DNA of 64,000 nt. Source: Costus lasius. Lineage: Eukaryota; Streptophyta; Magnoliopsida; Zingiberales; Costaceae. The stretch lies in the NCBI GenBank assembly GCA_027563935.2, contig CM050449.1, positions 91,791,676 to 91,855,675 of the forward strand, given 5' to 3'. The notes under the pieces are model-generated. The model saw only the letters and a program-made list of their open reading frames with translations. It was not told the DNA's origin and did not search any database. Position numbers and translations under genes: made by a program. Of the stretch, positions 9,938-20,874 are shown piece by piece. The first letter of the stretch is position 1, and every line of letters starts with the position of its first letter.

Positions 9938-12535
9938 ATGTGTAGGACCCTTAGGTCAGGACCACTAGTTCCATTAGATCATGAAATTAATAAAACTCTT
10001 AGATTGTGTAGGAAACTCTAGTTTGAAGAGAAGAAGGAAGAAGAATTGATCATGGCTGAAAGAAGATCAGTTAGGGATTATGCAGCACCGATCCACAAGG
10101 GATACACTCTAGCATAGTCAGGCTGGCGATAGATGCTAACAACTTTGAAATCAAACCGACCTTGTTATCAATGATACAACAAAATCAGTTTGGAGGATCA
10201 CCACTTGAGGATCCTAATCAGCATATCTCTCTTTTTCTTGAATATTGTGACACTATTAAGATTAATTGTGTATCTAGTGATGCTTTGAGACTGAGATTAT
10301 TTTCTTTCTCTCTCAGGGACAGAGCACGTGCTTGGCTACAGTCTCACCCAACTGGAACATTCACCACATGGGATCAAGTTTCAAATGCTTTCTTGATGAA
10401 GTACTTCTTACCAAGTAAAATGATACAGTTGAGAAATCAGATCAGTAGTTTTGCACAGAGGGATGGAGAGTCACTGAGTGAAGCATGAGAGCGTTTTAAT
10501 GAATTACAACGGAAGTGCCCTCACCATGGCTTGGAAAAATAGGTTTTGATTCATACTTTCTATAAGGGTTTACTTTATAGTACTCGCCTCACTGTTGATG
10601 CTGCTGCAGGTGGAGCTCTTATGAATAAACCCATTGATGATGCTTTCACTTTGATTGAGGAGATGTCTCTGAACCATAACTAGTGGACCACTAAAAGAGG
10701 AGTGTTATATCGTCCTCCACATGGTAAGATTTGGCAGAGAAGGTAGATTCTTTAGCTAGTAAATTTAATTCATTTCATATGCAAACTGCTATGGTTTCAT
10801 CGTCTATCACCTGTGATATATGTGGAAATCAAGGGCATTATTCTGAAGAGTGTAGAGTCATTACTGAATAGGGTGTAGAACAAATGAATGTTGTAGGGGG
10901 TAGGGGTGTGCAAAAAAAACCGTCGAACCGTTGAACCGCGGTTAACCGACCGAACCGAACCAATTTAGCGGTTAACCGAATTGACGATTTTTTGATCGGT
11001 CAGGTTTTTATAGATGTAATGGTTCACGGTTCAGGAACGGTTCAAAAAATTTCTAAACTACGGTTAACCGAACCGAACCGGTATTAATCAAAAAATTAAT
11101 TTTTTTTAATATTTTTATTTCATATGTGGCTTTTAGATGTTGCAAATTTTCAAATTTTTCCTTGTATGCAGCAAAATACTGAAGCTAGTTATATCTTATT
11201 CATAACTAAAATTTTTTTTAAGTAATCATATGAGGAGCAGAGAATGGTTTTGTAATTTTTTTACAATTTATAATTTATAATTTTATTTTTTTATAAAAAA
11301 ATCAATTAACCGTAAACCGGTGGTTAACCGCACCGATTAACCGGTTAACCGATAGAATCAGTTCGGGATCGGTTCAACATTTTTCCGAACCATTTTTACC
11401 GATTCGGTTCGATTTTTAGGGATACGGTTCGGTTAACCGAACCGTGCACACCCCTAGTAGGGGGTTACAATCAAGGTAGAAATAATGACCCTTACTCTAG
11501 TACATACAACCCTGGATGGAGAAATCATCTAAATTTGTCTTGGAAAAGTAATAATAATGTAGGGGAATAGGTTGAGAATAGAGGATACCAACAGAGGCAA
11601 CAAAATCAAAATCAGCCCCAGAACTCTAGTTTGGAATCTTTACTTGAAAAACTCAGTAGGGATTTTGGAGATTTTAGAGGGGAGATTAAACAGCTTACTT
11701 CTAAGGTAGAAGTTTTAAAAGCACACAATAAGATTTTAGAAACCCAAATAGCATAACAAGCTAGTACATCTTATAGACCCCCAGGGAAATTGCCTACTAA
11801 ACATGATTTGAACCCTAGGGAACATTGTAATGCTATAACTACTAGGAGTGGGAAACAATTAGATAAACCAAAGGGTAGACTTGAGAATGATGATGAGTAA
11901 GAATATGACATTGAACCTAGCAGTGAGCCAGTCTTAGAAACACCACCTGTACATGTGCAGCCCCACCTTAGTTCGCCACCGTGTGGGAGTGATGAGCCTT
12001 CACAGAGTGGTGATGAGCTATGTCAACCTGATATTCCTAGACCTAGCTCACCTGCTCCATATAGGACTCCTATATCTTTTCCCAGAGACTTGTTCAAGCT
12101 AAGTTAGATAAGCAATTTGGGAAATTTCTTGATGTTTTGAAAAAGCTTTATATTAATATTCCATTTACTGATGCTTTATCTCAAATGCCCACTTATGCTA
12201 AATTTTTTTAAAAAATTTTATCTAAAAAAAGAAAAATAGAGGACTATGGCACTGTGGCATTAACAGAGGAGTGTAGTGCTATCATTCAAAATAAATTGCC
12301 ACCAAAATTAAAGGATCCAGGTAGCTTCTCTATACCTTGCTTGATTGGAGATATGGCTTTTAACTGAGCCTTATGTGATCTTAGGGCTAGTGTGAGCCTA
12401 ATGCCTTTATTTATTTGCAGAAAACTGGACATGGAAGAGACGAAATAGACTTCTATTTCTTTGCAACTCGCTGACCGTTCAGTTAAGTATCCCATTAGAA
12501 TTCTTAAGGATGTTCCAATTCAGATTGGTAAGTAT
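9938..12535 (+). pseudogene. gag and start of protease of element B
   Basis: This is an Athila-type gag polyprotein running into protease. Visible parts in order are MAERRSVRDYAAP (about 10051), the Retrotrans_gag core with QQNQFGGSPLEDPNQH and RDRARAWLQSHPTGTFTTWD (10162-10485), a stop in the EA-ERF motif (TGA at 10486-10488), DAAAGGALMNK, a CCHC knuckle CDICGNQGHYSEEC (10812-10853), the hAT MITE, then YRPPGKLPTK, the ITTRSGKQL block and the DYGTVALTEECSAIIQNK block leading to protease. The protease DLGAS motif is altered to DLRAS (about 12378). Many stops and small indels are present. The frame continues at 20875 after solo LTR F1. Confidence 0.85.
10901..11456. mobile_element. Non-autonomous hAT MITE, 556 bp, inside gag B
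   Basis: The ends are TAGGGGTGTGCA and its inverse TGCACACCCCTA. The element is flanked by a perfect 8-bp duplication GTAGGGGG (10893-10900 and 11457-11464), the size made by hAT elements. Subterminal regions are packed with GGTTAACCG and CGGTTCGGTT words in both orientations. The centre is AT-rich and codes for nothing. Confidence 0.93.
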
Positions 12536-13260
12536 TGTTGGTGTATATGCCTTAAGACCTAGTTTTGGTCTATCTTTGTACTACTTGACATTGATATTTC
12601 TTATATATCATTCTGGCATTGTCATTATCATGTTTAGTTTACATCTGTGATTGTGTTCTTACATGACAATGTCCCTAGAGACAGATTGGATCTGTGCTCG
12701 AACTCTAGTCTCCAGTCAATGTACCTTAGTGGATATGGGACAACTATGGTACTTGTGAAACTAGTATATAGGCTGTTTAGGCACGTGGTGCCAACGCAGA
12801 TATATGGGTATATCAGTGTTAGATATACTGGACCAACCCGCTATGAGGCAATGACTTGGTGTCATGAGTTATCCTCACAAGTGACAGGAGATGCATTAAT
12901 CCCTTGACTTGAGGTCATTGACTCTTCTATATGGTTAGGAACAATACAACCTAACACCTCACTATAGTTGGGAGGTCATAACGGTTGTCATTGAGCATGC
13001 AACGATCCATATGAGAAGGTCAATGTACAAACAGAGGATTTGCCCCTTCCTAAAGGAAGCTTGATATCTATGGGGCCCCCCCTATGGTTCTATGACTGAA
13101 AGTGTATGGCCATACCCAGGTGAGAACCTGATTTAGTCATGACCATGAGATTGGGTTAAAACAAGTGGTGACACACTTGTCCAATCGGATATCAATTTGG
13201 CAAAGAGACTGTAATGCTTCTGTACCTAGTTGCGATGATAGGGATGTCGATGTCGATATC
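12536..13260 (+). mobile_element. Solo LTR F1, left segment
   Basis: It starts TGTTGGTGTATATGCC directly after AGTAT (12531-12535). It is homologous to the reverse complement of 63290-63538 plus the adjoining part up to about 56521. It shares with the D-type LTRs the block GTGTATGGCCATACCCAGG (about 13101). It stops at 13260, where LTR C begins. No internal retroelement genes of its own are present, so it is read as a solo LTR. Confidence 0.82.
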
Positions 13261-15279
13261 TGATGACTCCAAATTTCATAGTGTTTTTCATACTTATTTG
13301 GTAGTCTTTTGAGCCATAGTCTTACTCTTTTACCTTGCTTTTATACCCTTTTTTACCAAATACTTCAGAATCTACACAATCTTTGGTTTTTAATCAATTT
13401 CAGGTAAAAAGGCATCATTATCACTGGTTTTCGAGCAATATCAATGCATGAATGAGTTCTAATCATCAAGAGGAGCCTACCCATAAAATTTCAACTCAAA
13501 AAGGTTCTTCTAGCAAAAATACGGCACTGCCGTGTAAATATACATGGTACCGTATTTCACCGCTTTCAACCAGACAAAAATACGGTGCTGCCGTATTTTG
13601 TCCCAGAATGATCATGGTACCGTATTTTGCGTTGATTTCATCCAGAAGACCTAAGCGAAAATACGGCACGGCCGTGTAGAAGTACACGGTACCGTATTTA
13701 TTGGCGATCCAGAACAGAAAAGTTCAGCAGAAATACGGCACTGCCGTGGACGTGTACACGGTGCCGTATAATTGGACGAATTTAACCAGAGAGTTTTGAC
13801 ACAAATACGGCACTGCCGTATGAATCTTCACGGTGCCGTATTTTCTATCAATTCTGACCAGAAGGATTTGGAAAGAATACGACACTACCGTATTTTGGAG
13901 AAAAACTCTCACGGCACCATAATTTTTGTCCGGAACTCACAGAATGAAATACAGCACTGCTGTATGAATCGTCACGGTGCCGTATTTTGGAACTCAGAAT
14001 TTTGATTTTTCCGCCCGATTCTTGCAAAGATCATATATTTTGATCCAGGCCTCCAAATTGAGATCCGAAAGAGGCAGTGGACTCATCTTTAAGAGGAGAA
14101 AACACAGAAAGTGAAAGGAACGAACTTTATCACGAATCCACAGAGAAATTGAGGGAGAGGCGAAATTGCTAGGGTTCGTCGGTTCTCCACCTATAGACCA
14201 CCTCCTGCCACGATTTTTGATAGAGAGCTTCATCTGGTGAAGGAGAACACGCACCTCAAGTTCCAGAGTGTTCGAAGTTGAATTGAAGGAGAAATCGACA
14301 CAATAGTGGTGACGGCGCTGTTCAAAGCAAATTACGGGCTGTAATTTCATTACAGCCCTGTTTTGTAATCTTTCTTCCCTCTTTTTGATTCCTTATCACT
14401 CTGAGAACATGTTTTATTGTAATCCTTTCATCATGGTAGCTTAATCTTTTTATGGGACATGGGGGTGTAATATCTTTATTTCTTAATGGCTAGAAAACCC
14501 TAATTTTGTCAAACTGATTTTATTATGATAATTTTACTCTTGTGATTGATTATTCTTTAATTCTCCTTTGTGTCTTAAATATCAGCATGTTTTAGAATTT
14601 TGCGAAATAGATCGAGAGGTTGATTGTTTGAAATTCGGAACCCTAGGAATTATTGAGTTTGGAACTACCGTAAGAGATTAGGTTGTTCTTCGAATTCTGA
14701 TTTTTAGAGAGCTACAATGCCTTGTTGAATTTCTGATACTTTGGATTGAGTTAATGTGTAGACTTGATTTGATATTGCAAGAGATTGAGTATCGAGTCGT
14801 TGGAAACCCTTGAGTAAAACTAGTGTTGAGACTCGGATGCACGTGAGTGATCTTTGAGTTTCCACTTGAGGTGATCAACCTAGAATTCGGATGCACGAGA
14901 GTGATCCTTGAGTTCTTAGCTGATGGTTTACTTATTTTCAGCATTGAATAGATCTTGCGCGAGAGTGGGGATCGGTTCTTTGTATGATTGTCTGCGCGAG
15001 AGTGAGACAATTTATTTATAAAGTAAATTTTACCTTTACCATAATAGAATTAGATTGACAAATACTTATCTTAATCTAGTCATTAGAATTAAAGTAAATG
15101 AACCCCTAGTCCCAATTTCCTCTCTGATATTTTCTCCGTGTTCTTTTTGATAGTTTGATTCACTATTTTTCGATTGCCTAGCTACCAAGAAATCGATTAT
15201 TCAGTACTTGGCAACAAGGTCTCTGTGGTTCGATAATTTTTATATTACTTCGAGTATCCGTGCACTTGCGGACACAACA
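13261..15279 (+). mobile_element. 5' LTR of element C
   Basis: It starts TGATGACTCC and ends ACAACA before the primer site. It contains the most regular hairpin array of the window (13515-13993). The first 554 bp are matched by 19327-19880 with few differences, mostly transitions. Its right half is homologous to the corresponding parts of LTR B. Confidence 0.9.
13515..13993. repeat. Seven-unit hairpin array in LTR C
   Basis: Units start near 13519, 13577, 13660, 13730, 13801, 13876 and 13948, about 70 bp apart. Each has a left arm such as AAATACGGCACTGCCGTG and, 8-20 bases later, a right arm such as CACGGTGCCGTATTT. The arms pair with each other, and each arm is itself nearly palindromic. 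Open frames here on both strands are a by-product of the inverted repeats. Confidence 0.85.
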
Positions 15280-15285
15280 AGTTTT

Positions 15286-15303
15286 TGGCGCCGTTGCCGG
15301 GGA
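15286..15303 (+). other. Intact tRNA-Asp primer-binding site of element C
   Basis: TGGCGCCGTTGCCGGGGA is the exact complement of the 3' end of plant cytosolic tRNA-Asp with CCA, the usual primer of Athila elements. It follows the LTR end by six bases. Confidence 0.92.
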
Positions 15304-15439
15304 CCTTGGTTTTGTCAATATTGAAAATATTGAAAGTATTTCTAGACTAGGTTTTTGTTTTTGTTTACTATTTTAGATCGACTTTGACTTTCTCTTTATT
15401 ATTCTGCATCTTTTGAACTTGTTGATCTATCTACTTTGC

Positions 15440-17915
15440 ATGCGTAGAAATCTTAGGTCAGGACCACTTGTGCCTTTTGATCCTGAGATAAACAAGACTC
15501 TGAAACTGCGAAAGAGATTGAGATTTGAGGAGACACAAGTTATAGAAGTAGTGGAGATGGCTGAGAGAAGATCTTTGCGTGACTATGCTGCTCCAAATGC
15601 ACAGGGAGTTCACTCTAGTATCACCAGACCAGCCATTGATGCGAACAATTTCGAGATCAAACCGGCGTTCATATCAATGCTTCAACAAAATCAGTTTGGA
15701 GGATCTCCAATGGAGGATCATAATATTCATCTATCTCTTTTTCATGAATTGTGTGATACCATCAAGATTAATGGAGTTTCTGACGATGCGCTAAAATTGC
15801 GTTTATTTCCTTTTACTCTCAGGAACCGAGCACGTGATTGGCTGCACTCTCAACCTTCTGGAATGTTCACAACTTGGGAGCTGCTGTCCAATGCTTTTCT
15901 CATGAAATACTTCCCTCCCAGTAAGATGATTCAATTAAGAAACCAGATCACAGGATCTGCTCAGAAGGAAGGAGAATCTCTTAGTGAAGCATGAGAGCGA
16001 TATAATGAATTGCAGAGGAAGTGTCCTCACCATGGCTTGGAGCGATGGGTTTTAATTGAAACATTTTATTATGCTTTGCTTAATCAAACACGCCTCACTG
16101 TTGACGCTGCTGCAGGAGGAGCCTACATGAACAAGATAGTGGATGAGGCTTACCAGATGATTGAAGAGATGGCTCTTAACCAAGAACATAATTCAAGAGA
16201 AAGAGGAGTGATATATCGACCTCCTCATGGTAAGGATAATGGTAACGATTTTCGCACCCTAGCTGAGAAAGTTGAATATTTGTGCAATCGTTTTGATACT
16301 TTTAAAATGCAAACTCATGCTATTTCTTCTTCTGTCACTTGTGAGATTTGTGGTAATCATGGTCATGTTTCTGAGGATTGCAAAATAATTGTTGATAGGG
16401 GTGAGGAACAAGTAAATTCTTTAGGGAGTTACAACCAAAGTAGATCTTATGACCCCTACTCTAATACCTATAATCCTGGATGGAGGAACCACCCTAACCT
16501 TTCATGGAAAAGCAATAATCATGATAATGGGCAGAACGAAAATAGGGGGTTCCAACAAAGACAGTCAAACTAGAGTCAAACCCAAAAATCTAGTTTAGAA
16601 GAGATGCTTACTGAATTTATGGGTTTCCAGAAAAAACAGAGTGATGAGATGAATGAGAGACTGAAACGGATCGACTCTAGTATGAATGAGAGGATGAATC
16701 AAATGGATTCTATGATAGATGGTATTATTGCCCATAATAAAATTTTAGAGTCACAAATTGCACAGCAGGCTAGCACCTCTTACAGACCCCCAGGGAAATT
16801 ACCTGCAAAACCTGAACCTAACCCTAGGGAATATTGCAATGCTATCACAACTAGGAGTGGGAAACAATTGAAAGATCCTAGGGAAATTTTTGATGATGAC
16901 GAGGTTGAGCCCATAATTGAAATTAGCAGTGAACCTATTCTAGAATCACAACCTACAAAAGTGCAGTCCCATCCTAGCTCTCCACCTTCAAAAGATGGTG
17001 ATTTGCTCTCTAAAGTTGCTAATCCTAAAACTAGTTCACCACCACCATATAGCCCACCTATTCTTTTTCCCCAAAGGATTGTGCAAGCTAAGTTAGATAG
17101 GCAGTTTGGGAAATTTTTGAAAGTTTTGAAAAAGTTGTATATTAATATTCCTCTCACTGATGCTATTTCTCAAATGCCTACATATGCAAAATTTTTAAAA
17201 GAAATTTTATCTAACAAGAGAAAAATAGAAGATTATGGCACTGTTGCTTTAACTGAAAAATGTAGTGCCATCATTCAAAATAAGCTGCCACCCAAATTGA
17301 AAGATCTAGGTAGCTTTTCTATCCCCTGTTCTATTGGGAGTGTTACTTTCGACCGAGCCTTATGTGATCTCGGTGCTAGTGTTAGTCTAATACATCTGTC
17401 TGTGTGCAGGAAACTGAACATTGGAGAGCTCAAACCAACCTCAATGTCTTTGCAAATTGCTGATTCATCAGTAAAGCATCCGGTTGGTATTTTAGAAAAT
17501 GTTCCTGTTCAAATTGGTAAGTTTTTCATACCTGCTAATTTTATAGTGCTGGATATGGAGGAAAATTCAAAAAACTCAATTATACTTGGTAGACCATTTT
17601 GGCCATAGCTAGAGCTCTCATTGATGTGAAAAAAGGAAAATTAACATTTGATATTTGTGGTGATTTAATTGAATTTGACTTAACTGATTCTTTAAAAAGG
17701 GCATCACACTCAGGGACATGTTGTAGCATAGAAACAATTGATGAGGAGGTTGCTTGTGACATGCATATTTTATTTGAAGAACCTTCTGAATTTGATACAT
17801 TTTCTGAGTGTGCTAATCAAGAATTTCAGGAAAGGGCAACAAAGAAGAAGAAGAGGAGACGAAGGGGGAAAGGAGTATCAAAATTGCTTGAAGAAGTAAA
17901 AAAGGCTCATAAATA
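15440..17915 (+). pseudogene. gag-protease polyprotein of element C, nearly intact
   Basis: This is capsid, nucleocapsid and retropepsin of an Athila element. The start is ATG 15440 (MRRNLRSG), matched in B and A. In order: the Retrotrans_gag core (about 15700-15990), DAAAGGAYMNK, CCHC knuckle CEICGNHGHVSEDC (16340-16381), a charged probably coiled-coil stretch (MNERLKRIDSSMNERMNQ), the ITTRSGKQL block, and protease with DLGAS (from 17366) and ILGRPF (about 17584). It ends in a basic KKKKRRRRGKG tail. The frame is broken by TGA at 15992-15994, TAG at 16571-16573 and a one-base loss near 17597 in the GRPF motif. No reverse transcriptase follows. The family call is firm. Confidence 0.9.
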
Positions 17916-19326
17916 AATTTGGATACTGTTTCAAGTTTGAGCCTTATGTTCTTAAGAGCCCTGAACGAGACACAGAGAAATCAGGATGGCTACCAAAGAT
18001 ACAATCACGATCAAATCTGAGTGTTGAACGGTCAAGCTAATGACCATTAAATTAGCGCTTCTTGGGAGGTGAAAAAAAAAATTAAGGCTCTGGTGATTCG
18101 AACCCGAAGACACAGAAGATAATTGGATCTGACACGAACTAGTAGAGCTCTGTGAGTATTCTCCGTCCTACTCATCTGCATTCCATCTTTCATATTTTTC
18201 TAATAATCCATGTGTTCAAATGGAAGATGAATACTTCATACTTCTTGTGCTCACATGCCACGGATCCTCGCCTTTTGATTTTATTGATAGATATTTCGAT
18301 TTGGTTGTGTTGACACAATATGATGATGATGTGTAGAAGGATTTTTCTGAAAATACTACAAACACCATGCCAAAATTTTTAACGAATTATCATGCATATC
18401 AATTTTTGGAAATTGGAAATAGATTTTATATGTTGAATTTATTTCTCTGATATAATCTATTTGTTGAAAATTTTTCATTAATTGATGCATGAAATTCTAG
18501 GTAAATGCATTGTTTAGTGAATGCAATCTTGAAGTGAAATGATTCTTTTGAATAAAATGAGCATATTTGCACATATTATTGAGTTGATATCAAATGATTA
18601 ATCTAGTTAATCTTTATAATCTTTTATGTTATTTGTTGGGAAAAAGAGATCCAAATCCATGAGAAAGGATGACTCCCCTACTTGGCACTGTATAAAATTA
18701 ACAGTGAGACCTAAAGATATGGGTTGAAGTCCACAAAAAGAAAAAGAATAACTCCTCTTCTTGGCATTGTGTTCACAATAGTACCTAAGACAAGAGTTGA
18801 AGTTCATTGCAAAAGTGTGTATCTATGTAGATGCATGCCAAGAGGGAGCTCCTTTGACATTGACTCCTCTGTCTCAAGAAAATTCTTTCTACCTATGAGA
18901 TATGAGTTCTATTATGTGTGGTTATGTGACCAACATACTATAAATTCATCATTGGAAAAAGGGTGGTAATCGATTTAGAGAATATCAAGGACAAATAAAA
19001 AAAATAAGTGGAAAAAAAGATTTGGAGATCCTATTCCTATAAACAAAAACATATTGGATGAAAATCTCAAAAACAAGATTAATTCATGAAGTTGAAATTC
19101 TATTACCATGCATGTTGCGAACTTTTATTTAATTGAATTATTGAGTCTTAAAGATTAATTTCAGAAGACGATGTATTTACTTGAAAATTTTGTGTGAAAT
19201 TGATAAAATTCTCTATGGATGATTATATTCTAGAAATTTATTCGTCATATGAAAATTTATGTTCCAATACTCAATATTGATTTTTTTATTTACTTGAGGA
19301 CAAGCAAAGTTTGAGCCTTATGTGTT
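17916..19326 (+). other. Noncoding tail of element C (deletion scars plus 3' leader)
   Basis: The first 250 bp join remnants from after integrase and after ORF3 of the full-length layout. The rest aligns with 29946-31016 of B, including GTTGGGAAAAAGA / GTTGGGAAGAAAGA, GGTGGTAATCGATTTAGAGAAT and CTTGAGGACAAGCAA just before the LTR. No gene is supported. No clear polypurine tract touches the LTR. Confidence 0.7.
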
Positions 19327-19880
19327 TGATGACTCCAAATTTCATAGTGTTTTTCATACTTATTTGGTAGTCTTTTGAGTCATAGTCTTACTCTTTTACC
19401 TTGCTTTTATACCCTTTTTTACCAAATACTTCAGAATCTACACAATCTTTGGTTTTTAATCAATTTCAGGTAAAAAGGCATCATTATCACTGGTTTTCGA
19501 GCAATATCAATGCATGAATGAGTTCTAATCATCAAGAGGAGCCTACCCATAAAATTTTAACTCAAAAAGGTTCTTCTAGCAAAAATACGGCACTGCCATG
19601 TAAATATACACAGTACCATATTTCACCGCTTTCAACCAGACGAAAATATGGTGCTGCCGTATTTTGTCCTAGAATGATCACGGTACCGTATTTTGCACTG
19701 ATTTCATCCAGAAGACCTAAGCGAGAATATGGCACGGCCGTGTAGAAGTACACGGTACCGTATTTATTGGCGATCCAGAATAGAAAAGTTCAGCAGAAAT
19801 ACGGCACTGCCGTGGACGTGTACACGGTGCCGTATAATTGGACGAATTTAACCACAAAGTTTTGACACAAATATGGCACT
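19327..19880 (+). mobile_element. 3' LTR of element C, truncated
   Basis: It matches the first 554 bp of 13261-15279, then breaks after ATATGGCACT within the fifth hairpin unit. The next base belongs to the surrounding solo LTR F1. About 240 bp of F1, judged from F2 (about 56283-56522), is missing at the same point, so a deletion removed the end of C and part of its host together. Confidence 0.85.
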
Positions 19881-20874
19881 TCATTTTTTGCAGGTTGACC
19901 TAAAATTGACCATAGTTGGTCACATTTGAGTTAGAGTTGCATTGGATTAGATCCAATGGCTTAATCAACTTGTGCAATGAAGTTTGGGTTAGCTCATTGC
20001 CTAATGAGGCCCAACAACAAGTTGTCATGAAGAGATAATGGGCTAAAAGGGTATAATGGGGAGAAAACCAACCCCATTGGTGCCTAAGGGCATAATAGGG
20101 TGTGGGTGGCGCAATGTTCTTCATAAGGAAGCAATTGGCGCCTCCCCCTTTGTTCCTTGGATGGAAAGCTTGTCTCTTAGGCAAGTCATGGGGCGTGTAT
20201 GGCATGGAGGACATCCTTGGTATGTCCTCGGCACATAAGGCTGATGGGAAGGAACTTATGGAAAGGACTTGGAGTCTTTCCTTAACCCTAACCCTAACTA
20301 GCTAACCCCTCTTACCCTAGCCGCATGTCACTTATGGTTTACGCCTATTCCTCTTGTTCAGCCACCCCTTTGCTTTATATATCATTGTATATGAGAGAGC
20401 CCTATGGTAATGCAATTAGCGTGAACAACAGGGGGCGAGAGCAAGATCCAAGTAGTGCAACCTCTTCCATCCATAGCCGCAAGTTTTATCCTCTTCTTCT
20501 CTTGGCGCAAGAAGGCATTAAGCTTGGCGGCTTCATCTCTTCACCTCTTCTCTTGGCGCATCTCTTCCTCAACCTTGGCGCAAGTGAAGTGGTGGTCTCC
20601 CTAAGGCTTGGATCTTCTTCTGAGGCTAGCACCGGGCATGGAAGAAGAGAACTCAAGGCATCCGTGTGTGTGAGACTGCAGAGGGCGCACGCTTGGGCAC
20701 CTACCGCGACATCAACTTGCACTTGCTCTAGATACTTTCCTACTACATTGTGTCAACCCCCTTGCAAGAGCGATCCATTGGGTTTTTGGAACTGGCCTGT
20801 TTCGGGGATATGCTTTCGCTGTGTAACTCTATTGTTTGTATAAAATTTTAAAATATCCCCGGGGTTTCCCAACA
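19881..20874 (+). mobile_element. Solo LTR F1, right segment
   Basis: It aligns with the reverse complement of 55206 to about 56280, including GGTTGACC, TAAAAGGGTATAATGGGGAGAA and TGTTTCGGGGATAT. It ends CCCAACA at 20874, followed by the second AGTAT (20875-20879). Open frames such as 20325-20843 lie in this LTR and resemble no known protein. Confidence 0.85.

Larger units (their letters stand above)
13261..19880 (+). mobile_element. Athila-like element C, pol-less (gag and protease only)
   Basis: It has a 2.0-kb LTR, an intact primer site, gag-protease, a noncoding tail and a truncated second LTR. After the protease (stop at 17915) the sequence passes directly to material homologous to the region after integrase in B (GCTTCTTGGGAGG, about 18058 versus 25858), then to the region after the third ORF of B (GAGCTCTGTGAGTATT versus GAGCTTTGTGAGTATT). 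Reverse transcriptase, RNase H, integrase and ORF3 are all missing. The LTRs differ at few sites, so it is the youngest Athila copy here. It would depend on enzymes from another element. Confidence 0.88.

Noticed and set aside
13452..14005. Open frames on both strands, and a CRISPR-like look of regular palindromic repeats
   Set aside because: The hairpin array makes frames on both strands. This is a plant LTR; spacers are not unique foreign sequences and no cas genes could be expected.
18089..18100. GATTCGAACCCG, resembling a tRNA B box
   Set aside because: No matching A box or acceptor pairing around it; it sits in the deletion scar of element C.
20325..20843. 172-codon open frame
   Set aside because: It lies inside solo LTR F1, has no known domain, and the same region in F2 does not keep the frame.
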